Of a DNA stretch of 32,871 bases, positions 7,508 to 14,176 are shown piece after piece. The first letter of the stretch is position 1, and every line of letters begins with the position of its first letter. Origin of the DNA: Rhabdonatronobacter sediminivivens (GTDB taxonomy: Bacteria; Pseudomonadota; Alphaproteobacteria; Rhodobacterales; Rhodobacteraceae); assembly GCF_013415485.1 (NCBI RefSeq), contig NZ_JACBXS010000038.1, positions 1-32,871 on the forward strand. Direction: 5' to 3'. The position numbers and the translations under genes were made by a program. Below the pieces are notes generated by a model. The model was given only the letters and a program-made list of their open reading frames with translations, had not been told where the DNA came from and did not search any database.

Positions 7508-8197
7508 TCAGGGGGCAGTACCTTGTGGCATCGGCCGCGGCGGAGGCATGATCCCGGGAGGGCCCGACACCGGAGACACGACCGCTGACGCCCGAGCAGG
7601 ACCGGTTTCCGGGCCCGGCACCGCACCCCCGTAATTGACCGGTTCCGGCCGCGGAAGGTTGACCGCGACAGGGCGCTTGCCCTGGCGTGACGCCGCGCGC
7701 GATGCGAATATGTCGATGGGGGTACCATTGCGCACCATCGCATAGATGTCTTCCATCTGCCTGTCGGTGACGGCGATGCAGCCATCCGTCCAGTCGCCGC
7801 GGACGTTCTGAAACCGTGGCCCGCGGCCATGGATAAAGATATCGCCGCCGGGAGACACACCACGCGCCGCGGCCGAGGCGCGGTCTGCGGCATTGGGATA
7901 GGAGATGCCGATCGACAGGTGAAACCGGCTGTCGGGGTTGCGCCGGTCGATGAAATAGCGCCCCTCGGGCGTGCGACGGTCGCCTTCCTGCTGCTTGTGG
8001 CCATTGGGATTACCCAGGTCCACACGGAATGTGCGCAGCATCCGGTCATGGTGCCAGAGCTCCATCCGGCGCTCCGCCTTGTAGACCCGGATCTGGGTGA
8101 CTTCCGGCCCGTTGTAGGTCCGGAACTTCGACGGGCTGCCACAACTCGCCAGAATGAGCACAGCTGCAAACAGGGTCACAAGACGCGAAAGAATCAT
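7508..8197 (-). CDS. YkuD-domain L,D-transpeptidase, probable lipoprotein
   Basis: A 229-residue protein with an N-terminal lipoprotein signal: hydrophobic residues 6-16 and lipobox LASC with Cys19. Residues about 34-160 are the YkuD (L,D-transpeptidase) domain, with IHGRGP (His123) and the catalytic Cys140 in DWTDGCIAV. These enzymes form 3-3 peptidoglycan cross-links or anchor lipoproteins to peptidoglycan, in the periplasm. The usual SHGC reads TDGC here. The C-terminal ~60 residues are rich in Pro, Gly and Ala and probably disordered. A TTG start at 8209 is possible, but the ATG at 8197 gives a cleaner signal peptide and has GGGGCAG just upstream. It lies downstream of the sodium-channel gene (95 bases) and is convergent with the ALDH operon. 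Confidence 0.88.
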   Translation of the reverse strand: MILSRLVTLFAAVLILASCGSPSKFRTYNGPEVTQIRVYKAERRMELWHHDRMLRTFRVDLGNPNGHKQQEGDRRTPEGRYFIDRRNPDSRFHLSIGISYPNAADRASAAARGVSPGGDIFIHGRGPRFQNVRGDWTDGCIAVTDRQMEDIYAMVRNGTPIDIFASRAASRQGKRPVAVNLPRPEPVNYGGAVPGPETGPARASAVVSPVSGPPGIMPPPRPMPQGTAP

Positions 8198-8246
8198 GCT
8201 CTGCCCCAAGCAATTTTTTCCGACGATGCCGGATTGCGGTAATTTC

Positions 8247-8265
8247 GGCTACAAAAACCGTAGCC
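8247..8265. repeat. Short hairpin between sodium-channel and transpeptidase genes
   Basis: GGCTAC (8247-8252) and GTAGCC (8260-8265) flank a 7-base loop. Read on the minus strand it follows the channel stop codon by about 27 bases. The stem is short and no T-run follows, so it is at best a weak terminator. Confidence 0.35.
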
Positions 8266-8292
8266 CGGGGCGCCCGGAGCGCGCTTCTGCGA

Positions 8293-9153
8293 TCACTTCC
8301 GCGTGTTCCGGGCCACAGTCGCCCTTTCGTCCTCGGCTTTCTCGGCCTCCAGCCGCGCTTCGATTGCGCGCAATCGTGACAGAACCTCATCCCGATAGTC
8401 GCTGGTCTGCTGATTGCTTTCTTCGGCATGGGCATCCTGCATCGAGTTCACGATCAAACCGACCAGAAGGTTCACCACCGCGAAAGTGGTCATCATGATG
8501 AAGGGAACAAAGAACACCCAGGCGTAAGGGTAGATCTCCATCACCGGGCGCACGATGCCCATGGACCAGCTTTCCAGCGTCATGATCTGGAACAGCGAAT
8601 AGGCCGAGGCCCCGATTGTCCCGAACCACTCGGGGAAACTGTCCTGGAACAGTTTCGTGGCCATGACCGATCCGATGTAGAAAATCATGCTCATCAGCAG
8701 AAAGACCGAGCCCATCCCCGGCAGGGCCTTCAGAAACCCTTCGACCACCCGCCGCAGGCTGGGCGTCACGGACACCACCCGCAGCAATCGCAGGATCCGC
8801 AGCGCGCGCAGAACCGTGTACGCCCCCGCCCCGGGCACCAGCGAAATACCCACAATGACGAAATCGAACAGGTTCCAGCCGGACCGAAAGAATCCGAACC
8901 GCTGCGCATAAAGCTTCAGCGCGATCTCGATCACGAATATCGTCAGACACAACCGGTCCAGCGACATGATCAGCGGGCCTGCGGCAGCCATGATGTCCCG
9001 CGATGTCTCCATCCCCAGGATCACGGCGTTGAACAGGATCACCCCGATGATCCCGTTCTGCACCCAGCGTTGATCCAGAAACGCCGCCACCTTTTCCCGG
9101 GCCGTCAGGCCGCGCTGCCTTGGCTGCTCAGGGTGCTCTGTCTTGTCCTGCAT
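8293..9153 (-). CDS. Bacterial voltage-gated sodium channel (NaChBac/NavAb type)
   Basis: A 286-residue ion_trans protein of the size of bacterial Nav channels. S1-S3 occupy about 34-105. S4 reads RALRILRLLR with Arg116, 119, 122 and 125 at every third position, the voltage sensor. S5 is about 146-168, the pore helix leads to the selectivity filter TLESWS (192-197, with Glu194), and S6 is about 210-237. The tail (254-277) is a charged, coiled-coil-like helix, as in the tetrameric cytoplasmic bundle of this family. TLESWS is the filter of known Na+-selective channels such as NavAb and NavMs, so Na+ rather than Ca2+ or K+ selectivity is expected. The ATG at 9153 has AAGG upstream; an ATG at 9165 adds four residues. 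The physiological role is unknown but may involve motility or pH and salt homeostasis (inference). Confidence 0.93.
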   Translation of the reverse strand: MQDKTEHPEQPRQRGLTAREKVAAFLDQRWVQNGIIGVILFNAVILGMETSRDIMAAAGPLIMSLDRLCLTIFVIEIALKLYAQRFGFFRSGWNLFDFVIVGISLVPGAGAYTVLRALRILRLLRVVSVTPSLRRVVEGFLKALPGMGSVFLLMSMIFYIGSVMATKLFQDSFPEWFGTIGASAYSLFQIMTLESWSMGIVRPVMEIYPYAWVFFVPFIMMTTFAVVNLLVGLIVNSMQDAHAEESNQQTSDYRDEVLSRLRAIEARLEAEKAEDERATVARNTRK

Positions 9154-9165
9154 GGATGCCTTCAT

Positions 9166-9203
9166 CTTGCCAGAAATACTCCGGGGATCCGGGGGCTGGC
9201 CCC
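9166..9203. repeat. CTTGCC...AAATACTC motif with adjacent GC hairpin
   Basis: CTTGCCAGAAATACTC (9166-9181) is followed by CCGGGG and a stem-loop (CCGGGGGC, loop TG, GCCCCCGG at 9188-9205). The same 16-base motif is found in reverse orientation at 26827-26842 next to GC-rich sequence, and partly at 25273-25286. It looks like a dispersed intergenic element of this genome. Confidence 0.5.
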
Positions 9204-9357
9204 CGGCGCTGCAACAAGGTGCAGCACGTCGTTCCGGCCATATGGCCAAACAACGGGCGCGCCGCAAGCGTCCTGCACCACGATCCCGCAGCCGGACAAT
9301 CTGCAAGGCGGCATCAACGCAGCCCCGTCTGCCCACCGCGCCCCGGCATACGGCTTG

Positions 9358-11754
9358 CTAGAACGGCACATCATCGGCCTGCGCCGCAGGAACCAGGAAA
9401 CGGGCAACCACATGGCGCGCGCCGGCCTTTTCGAAGTCCACATGCGCCTTGTCGCCTTCGATCGCGCTCACCCGGCCATAGCCGAATTTCTGGTGGAACA
9501 CGCGCGCGCCCGGATCGAAAGCCGGTTCGGCGGTGGCATTGATCACCATGTCGCGCGCATCGCGGGGTGTCCCCGAGGCCCGGCCGCTACGCGCCTGCAA
9601 GCGCTTCCAGCCGGGTGAATTATAGACATTCGCCCCGGCTGCGCGGCTTTCCAACCCCTGCGCCGCCGCGGGTGGGGCCATCGCGCCGCCATGCAGGCCG
9701 GGCGCGGTCAGCACCTCTACATGCGCCGCGGGCAGTTCATCCACAAAGCGCGAGGGAAGCTGCGACTGCCATTGCCCGTATACCCGGCGATTGGCGGCAA
9801 AGCTGATGGTGCAGATCGCCTCGGCCCGGGTGATGCCCACATAGGCCAGACGGCGCTCTTCCTCCAGGCCCTTGATCCCGCTCTCATCCATCGTGCGCTG
9901 CGAGGGGAACAGCCCGTCCTCCCACCCGGGCAGGAACACAACCGGAAACTCCAGCCCCTTGGCCCCATGCAGGGTCATGATGGTCACCTTTTCGGTGGCT
10001 TCTTCCGAGTCATTCTCCATGATGAGCGAGACATGCTCCAGAAACCCCTGCAGATTGTCGAATTCTTCCAGCGCCTTGACCAGCTCCTTGAGGTTCTCCA
10101 GCCGGCCCGGCGCCTCGGGCGTCTTGTCGGCCTGCCACATGGCGGTATAGCCGGAGTCGTCCAGGATCCGCTCGGCCAGCTCGATATGGCTGATGCCCTG
10201 CGGCGCCTCCAGCGGTTCGATCAGATCACTGCCCGGCTCCGGCGTCGGTCCGCTGGCAATGGCATGCCAGCGCGCGATGGCATCCAGCAACAGGCGCAGC
10301 TCGCGCGCGCCCTTCCCGCCCAGGTCACCCGCGTCCAGCAACCTGCGGGCGCCTTCGGTCAGCGGCACCCCGGCATCGCGCGCCGCGCGCTGGATCTTCT
10401 GCTGCGCCTTGTCGCCCAGCCCCCGGCGCGGGGTGTTCACGATCCGCTCGAAGGCCAGATCATCGGCGGGGCTGACGGCCAGCCGGAAATAGGCCATGGC
10501 ATCGCGAATTTCCATCCGTTCATAGAATCGCGGCCCGCCGATCACGCGATAGGGCATGCCGATGGTCAGGAACCGATCCTCGAAGGCGCGCATCTGGTGG
10601 CTGGCGCGCACCAGCACCGCGATCTGGTTCAGGCCGACCGGGTCCAGCCCGCGCGTGCCCGCCTGCAGCGCCTCGATCTCCTCGCCCACCCAGCGGGCCT
10701 CTTCCTCGCCATCCCAATGGCCGATCAGGCGGACCTTCTCACCCTCCTCGGCCTCGGTCCACAGCTCCTTGCCCAACCGGTCCTGATTCTCCGCGATCAC
10801 CGCCCCCGCAGCCGCCAGGATATGCGGGGTCGAGCGGTAATTCTGCTCCAGCCGGATCACGGCGGCGCCGGGGAAATCGCGCTCGAATCGCAGGATGTTG
10901 CCAACCTCGGCCCCGCGCCAGCCATAGATCGACTGGTCATCATCGCCCACGCAACAGATATTGCGATGCCCCGCCGCCAGCAGCCGCAGCCACAGATACT
11001 GCGCCACATTGGTGTCCTGATATTCATCCACCAGGATGTAGCGGAACCAGCGCTGATATTTCTCCAGCACATCCGGGTGCTGCTGAAAGATCGTCACGCA
11101 GTGCAGCAGCAGGTCACCGAAATCACAGGCGTTGAGTGTGCGCAACCGCTCCTGATAGGCGGCGTAAAGCTCCACCCCCCGGCCGTTGAAGGCATCCGAT
11201 TCCGAGGCGGGGACAATATCCGGTCGCCAGGCGCGGTTCTTCCAGTTGTCGATGATCCCCGCCAGCATCCGGGCAGGCCAGCGCTTTTCGTCGATATTCT
11301 CGGCCACGATCAGCTGTTTCATCAGCCGTTGCTGATCATCGGTGTCCAAGATCGTGAACCCCTGCTTCAACCCCACCAGTTCCGCATGGCGGCGCAACAG
11401 CTTGACGCCGATGGAGTGGAAGGTGCCCATCCAGGGCAGCCCCTCCACCGCCTCACCCAGAAACTGGCCCACGCGGGCCTTCATCTCGCGCGCGGCCTTG
11501 TTGGTGAAGGTCACGGCCAGTATTTCATTCGGGCGCGCGCGGGCGGTGTTGAGCAGATGCGCGATCCGCGCGGTCAGCGCGCGGGTCTTGCCGGTGCCCG
11601 CGCCGGCCAGCATCAGCACCGGACCGTCCAGGGTTTCCACCGCCTGCCGCTGTGCCGCGTTCAGGCCATCCAGATACGGGGCCGGACGGGCTGCCATGGC
11701 GCGGGCCGAAAGCGAGGGTTGCGCAAAGGCGCCGGGATCGTCGGAATGGTTCAT
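9358..11754 (-). CDS. uvrD: UvrD/PcrA-type ATP-dependent DNA helicase
   Basis: A 798-residue superfamily 1A 3'-5' helicase. In order: Q motif LNAAQRQAV (31-39), Walker A GAGTGKT (51-57), TFTNKAAREMK, Walker B LVDEYQDTN, motif III VGDDDQSIYGWRGAEV, TLHGAKGLEFPVVFL, and motif VI YVGITRAE. The C-terminal stretch FHQKFGYGRVSAIEGDK resembles the tudor-like domain of PcrA/UvrD that contacts RNA polymerase. These helicases act in nucleotide-excision and mismatch repair and remove RecA from DNA. The ATG at 11754 (MNHSDDPG) is chosen; ATGs at 11766 and 11778 are in frame and possible. A LexA box lies about 42 bases upstream, so induction by DNA damage is expected. It ends 204 bases from the sodium-channel gene. 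Confidence 0.95.
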   Translation of the reverse strand: MNHSDDPGAFAQPSLSARAMAARPAPYLDGLNAAQRQAVETLDGPVLMLAGAGTGKTRALTARIAHLLNTARARPNEILAVTFTNKAAREMKARVGQFLGEAVEGLPWMGTFHSIGVKLLRRHAELVGLKQGFTILDTDDQQRLMKQLIVAENIDEKRWPARMLAGIIDNWKNRAWRPDIVPASESDAFNGRGVELYAAYQERLRTLNACDFGDLLLHCVTIFQQHPDVLEKYQRWFRYILVDEYQDTNVAQYLWLRLLAAGHRNICCVGDDDQSIYGWRGAEVGNILRFERDFPGAAVIRLEQNYRSTPHILAAAGAVIAENQDRLGKELWTEAEEGEKVRLIGHWDGEEEARWVGEEIEALQAGTRGLDPVGLNQIAVLVRASHQMRAFEDRFLTIGMPYRVIGGPRFYERMEIRDAMAYFRLAVSPADDLAFERIVNTPRRGLGDKAQQKIQRAARDAGVPLTEGARRLLDAGDLGGKGARELRLLLDAIARWHAIASGPTPEPGSDLIEPLEAPQGISHIELAERILDDSGYTAMWQADKTPEAPGRLENLKELVKALEEFDNLQGFLEHVSLIMENDSEEATEKVTIMTLHGAKGLEFPVVFLPGWEDGLFPSQRTMDESGIKGLEEERRLAYVGITRAEAICTISFAANRRVYGQWQSQLPSRFVDELPAAHVEVLTAPGLHGGAMAPPAAAQGLESRAAGANVYNSPGWKRLQARSGRASGTPRDARDMVINATAEPAFDPGARVFHQKFGYGRVSAIEGDKAHVDFEKAGARHVVARFLVPAAQADDVPF

Positions 11755-11795
11755 GCCCGGCACCATAACGCGCCCCATACGGAATGAAAAGTTGT

Positions 11796-11810
11796 GTTCA
11801 CGGCTTGTTC
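11796..11810. promoter_or_regulatory. LexA (SOS) box upstream of uvrD
   Basis: GTTC-ACGGCTT-GTTC matches the alphaproteobacterial LexA consensus GTTC-N7-GTTC exactly (established for Rhodobacter, Caulobacter and rhizobia). It lies 42 bases upstream of the helicase start. Read along the gene it is GAAC-N7-GAAC. Confidence 0.8.
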
Positions 11811-11985
11811 CTGGCGCGCGGCGAATTTCCTGCCCGTTGCGACATCACACAGGCGCTGCCTCTCCCGCCAGCCGCAACATATGCCCCGGAACCTGAGCAT
11901 CACGCCCGAAGCTGTGAGCTCGAAGGCATCATCCCCCCAGACCCGTATGGCACATCTTCAAGGGGCGCGGACCCGCAACAGCGGC

Positions 11986-12147
11986 TCAGATACCCAGTGC
12001 CGCCCGGATTGTCGGCAGCATGATCGCTGAAATACCCCCCACCATCGCACCGACAAGGTAGCGCATGACACGCCCGGGAACGCGGGGGGAAATACCCGCC
12101 AAGGCAGAACAAACCGCCGCATAATATGCGATCACCAGAAAATCCAT
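11986..12147 (-). CDS. Small 53-residue membrane protein, unknown function
   Basis: A short frame that begins MDFLVIAYYAAVCSALAGIS and ends AIMLPTIRAALGI. It contains two hydrophobic stretches, residues about 3-20 and 30-47, separated by the basic turn PRVPGRVMRY, as in a two-helix membrane hairpin. The ATG at 12147 is preceded by a weak ribosome-binding site (TCAGGCG). The amino-acid composition and the basic loop between helices argue for a real gene rather than chance. It lies between the BLUF gene (226 bases upstream) and uvrD, all on the minus strand. The family is not recognised, and no function can be given. Confidence 0.6.
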   Translation of the reverse strand: MDFLVIAYYAAVCSALAGISPRVPGRVMRYLVGAMVGGISAIMLPTIRAALGI

Positions 12148-12373
12148 CGCCTGAAATCATGCTGAACATGCCAAGGGCTGTCAATCGATCAGAGCCCCGG
12201 GTGCGCCCCCCCGGGAAGGCATCTCGGGCGGGGCAGGCCAGCGCTGGGCGCGAACCTTCCGCGTTTTCGCCGGTGCCTTCCGGTCACCCCCGTCCAGATC
12301 GGACGGGCCGCGCAACACCAGGACGCCCCGCGCAGCGCTCCGCCCCGGTTTGGGCCGGGCACGGAATGACCGA

Positions 12374-12811
12374 TCACGGCATGGCATGATCCGTCGCCAG
12401 ATCCCGGAATCCCCGCACGAAACTGGCCAGAAGCGTATTGATGCGACGATCCTCGGTCAGGGTCTGCGCCTCTTGCGCAATCTGGCGCAATTGCACGATC
12501 CCGGGCGTATCGGGCGCCTGGCTGAGGTCCACATAAGCCATGCGCCATTCAGGAAAGGCGCGGCTGCTGACCTCGGCCGAGAGAAGCTGCAGAATCGCGC
12601 TGTGGCGCGGGTCCCGCGCAATCCGCCTCAGCAGCGCATCAATCTCTGGTTCGGGGCCTTCGATCACCTGGAAGAAACTGCCATCATGATAGGCGAGCAT
12701 CCCGCTGATCCCATCGCGCTGGTTGTTGCGGCGCGAGACCTCGAGGATCTTGCGGATTTCATCCTGCGAGAGCAGGCCTTTGGCAGCACTGATATAGGTT
12801 ATGCGGCGCAT
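12374..12811 (-). CDS. Short BLUF-domain blue-light photoreceptor
   Basis: A 145-residue protein consisting almost only of a BLUF (blue light using FAD) domain. Key residues are visible: Tyr6 in ITYIS, Asn29-Asn30 in SRRNNQRDGISGML, Gln48 in GSFFQVIEG, and Trp89/Met91 in FPEWRMAY. Tyr6-Gln48 form the hydrogen-bond switch around the flavin; the Asn binds the isoalloxazine ring. The C-terminal ~45 residues form the helical cap typical of short BLUF proteins (such as BlrB) and carry no output domain. Light signalling must therefore go through a partner protein. The ATG at 12811 is the only sensible start. It is divergent from the alpha-hydroxy-acid oxidase gene (128 bases between starts). Its target is unknown. 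Confidence 0.93.
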   Translation of the reverse strand: MRRITYISAAKGLLSQDEIRKILEVSRRNNQRDGISGMLAYHDGSFFQVIEGPEPEIDALLRRIARDPRHSAILQLLSAEVSSRAFPEWRMAYVDLSQAPDTPGIVQLRQIAQEAQTLTEDRRINTLLASFVRGFRDLATDHAMP

Positions 12812-12904
12812 CGGGGTTCCGGGGATTGAAGCACATCATCCGCAGCTTAGGACCGGAACGTTAAGGAGTCCCTTCTCCCGGAGAATTTCGCACCCTGGGG
12901 CGGC

Positions 12905-12932
12905 TTGCCGCGCTGCCATCACACGGTATAGT
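12905..12932 (+). promoter_or_regulatory. Promoter of the alpha-hydroxy-acid oxidase gene
   Basis: TTGCCG (12905-12910), a 16-base spacer and TATAGT (12927-12932) resemble a sigma-70 promoter. Transcription from it would begin about position 12939, directly at the ATG (12940), so the mRNA may be leaderless. Confidence 0.45.
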
Positions 12933-12939
12933 CCCGGGG

Positions 12940-14088
12940 ATGGACCCTGACCTGCGCTACCCGGAACTGTCGGACCTGCGCGCCCGGTGCCGCCGCCGGG
13001 TGCCGCATTTCGTCTGGGAATATGTGGACAGCGCCACCGGGCGTGAAGCGGTCAAGGCCGCGAACCGCGCCGCGCTGGATACCGTGCGCTTTCGCCCCGC
13101 CATTCTGGGCGGCGAGGTCACACCCGACTTGCGCACCCGCTTTCTGGGCAAGGACTATGCCGTGCCCTTCGGGATTGCGCCGCTGGGCATGTCCGGGCTG
13201 ATCTGGCCCGGTGCGGAACAGACGCTGGCCCGGTTTGCCCAGGGCGCCCGCCTGCCCTACGGGCTCAGCACTGTTGCCACCCGCCTGCCCGAGGAAATCG
13301 GCCCGCTGGCCGGTGACATGGGCTGGTTCCAGCTCTATCCCCCGCGTGACCCTGATATCCGGCGTGACCTGCTGACCCGCGCGCAGAAGGCCGGGTTCGA
13401 CACGCTGGTGCTGACGGTGGACGTGCCCGGCCCCTCACGCCGTGAACGCCAGCGCCGCGCGGACCTGGCCATCCCGCCAAAGACCACGCTGCGGATCCTC
13501 TGGCAGACTGCCCTTCGGCCTGAATGGGCGTTGCGCACGTTGCGCAACGGCACGCCAAGGCTGCGGCTGATGGAGGGCTATCTGAAACTGGACGGCAACG
13601 CGCCCTCGACTGCGCATGCGGGCTATCTGCTGCGCGCGGCGCCGGACTGGGACTATCTGCACGCCCTGCGCCGCGAATGGGACGGGCACCTGATCGTCAA
13701 GGGCGTGCTGAACGCCGAAGACGCCCCGCGTCTGCGCGATGCCGGGGTCGATGCCATCTGGGTGTCCAACCATACCGGGCGCCAGTTCGATGCCGCGCCC
13801 GCGGCGCTGGAGATGCTGCCCGGAGTGCGCGCAGCCCTTGGCCCGGATTTTCCGGTGATCTTCGACAGTGGCGTGGAAACCGGGCTGGACGTGCTGCGCG
13901 GGCTGGCGCTGGGGGCGGATTTCGTCATGCTGGGCCGGGCCTGGCACTATGCGCTGGGGGCGCTGGGCGCGCGCGGACCGTCGCATCTGCTGCATATCCT
14001 GCGCGAGGACATGGTCGCCAACATGGTGCAGATGGGGATCAGCCGCCCGGCGGATGCTGCAGGGCGGCGCCTTTTGCGCGAATTGTAA
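12940..14088 (+). CDS. FMN-dependent alpha-hydroxy-acid oxidase/dehydrogenase
   Basis: A 382-residue TIM-barrel protein of the lactate dehydrogenase (LldD)/glycolate oxidase/mandelate dehydrogenase family. It oxidises a 2-hydroxyacid to the 2-oxoacid using FMN. Landmarks are PFGIAPLGMSGL (about 75-86), GLSTVATRLPEEI, WFQLYPPRD, LTVDVPGPSRRERQRR, IVKGVLNAEDA and the active-site SNHTGRQFD with His278 and Arg281. The usual motif is SNHGGRQLD, so Gly is replaced by Thr279. The FMN phosphate loop is seen in VIFDSGVETGLDVLRGLALGADFVMLGR. The precise substrate is open (L-lactate is common in the family). The start at 12940 has no leader with a normal ribosome-binding site, only GGGG next to the ATG. 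It is divergent from the BLUF gene and 88 bases upstream of pyruvate carboxylase. Confidence 0.9.
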   Translation: MDPDLRYPELSDLRARCRRRVPHFVWEYVDSATGREAVKAANRAALDTVRFRPAILGGEVTPDLRTRFLGKDYAVPFGIAPLGMSGLIWPGAEQTLARFAQGARLPYGLSTVATRLPEEIGPLAGDMGWFQLYPPRDPDIRRDLLTRAQKAGFDTLVLTVDVPGPSRRERQRRADLAIPPKTTLRILWQTALRPEWALRTLRNGTPRLRLMEGYLKLDGNAPSTAHAGYLLRAAPDWDYLHALRREWDGHLIVKGVLNAEDAPRLRDAGVDAIWVSNHTGRQFDAAPAALEMLPGVRAALGPDFPVIFDSGVETGLDVLRGLALGADFVMLGRAWHYALGALGARGPSHLLHILREDMVANMVQMGISRPADAAGRRLLREL

Positions 14089-14104
14089 CAGAACCTTACA
14101 AAGC

Positions 14105-14133
14105 TTTTGCTGCAGCGCGGAATGTGGTCTAGA
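14105..14133 (+). promoter_or_regulatory. Possible promoter of pyruvate carboxylase gene
   Basis: TTTTGC (14105-14110), a 17-base spacer and TCTAGA (14128-14133) give a weak sigma-70-like pair 44 bases before the ATG. Matches are partial, so this is tentative. Confidence 0.3.
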
Positions 14134-14176
14134 AACCTGTCCAGTATCCGCCCCTACCCATGCGAAAGGACCACAC

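Noticed and set aside
8197..8209. TTG start at 8209 for the transpeptidase
   Set aside because: It has no ribosome-binding site and adds four residues before the signal peptide; the ATG at 8197 is better.
11794..12030. 78-residue plus-strand frame in the uvrD upstream region
   Set aside because: No ribosome-binding site, no domain, and it overlaps the LexA box and the microprotein in antisense.
12181..12387. 68-residue minus-strand frame between the BLUF gene and the microprotein
   Set aside because: Same strand and plausible spacing, but no recognisable motif, strongly basic composition and a 14-base overlap with BLUF. Not supported without conservation data.
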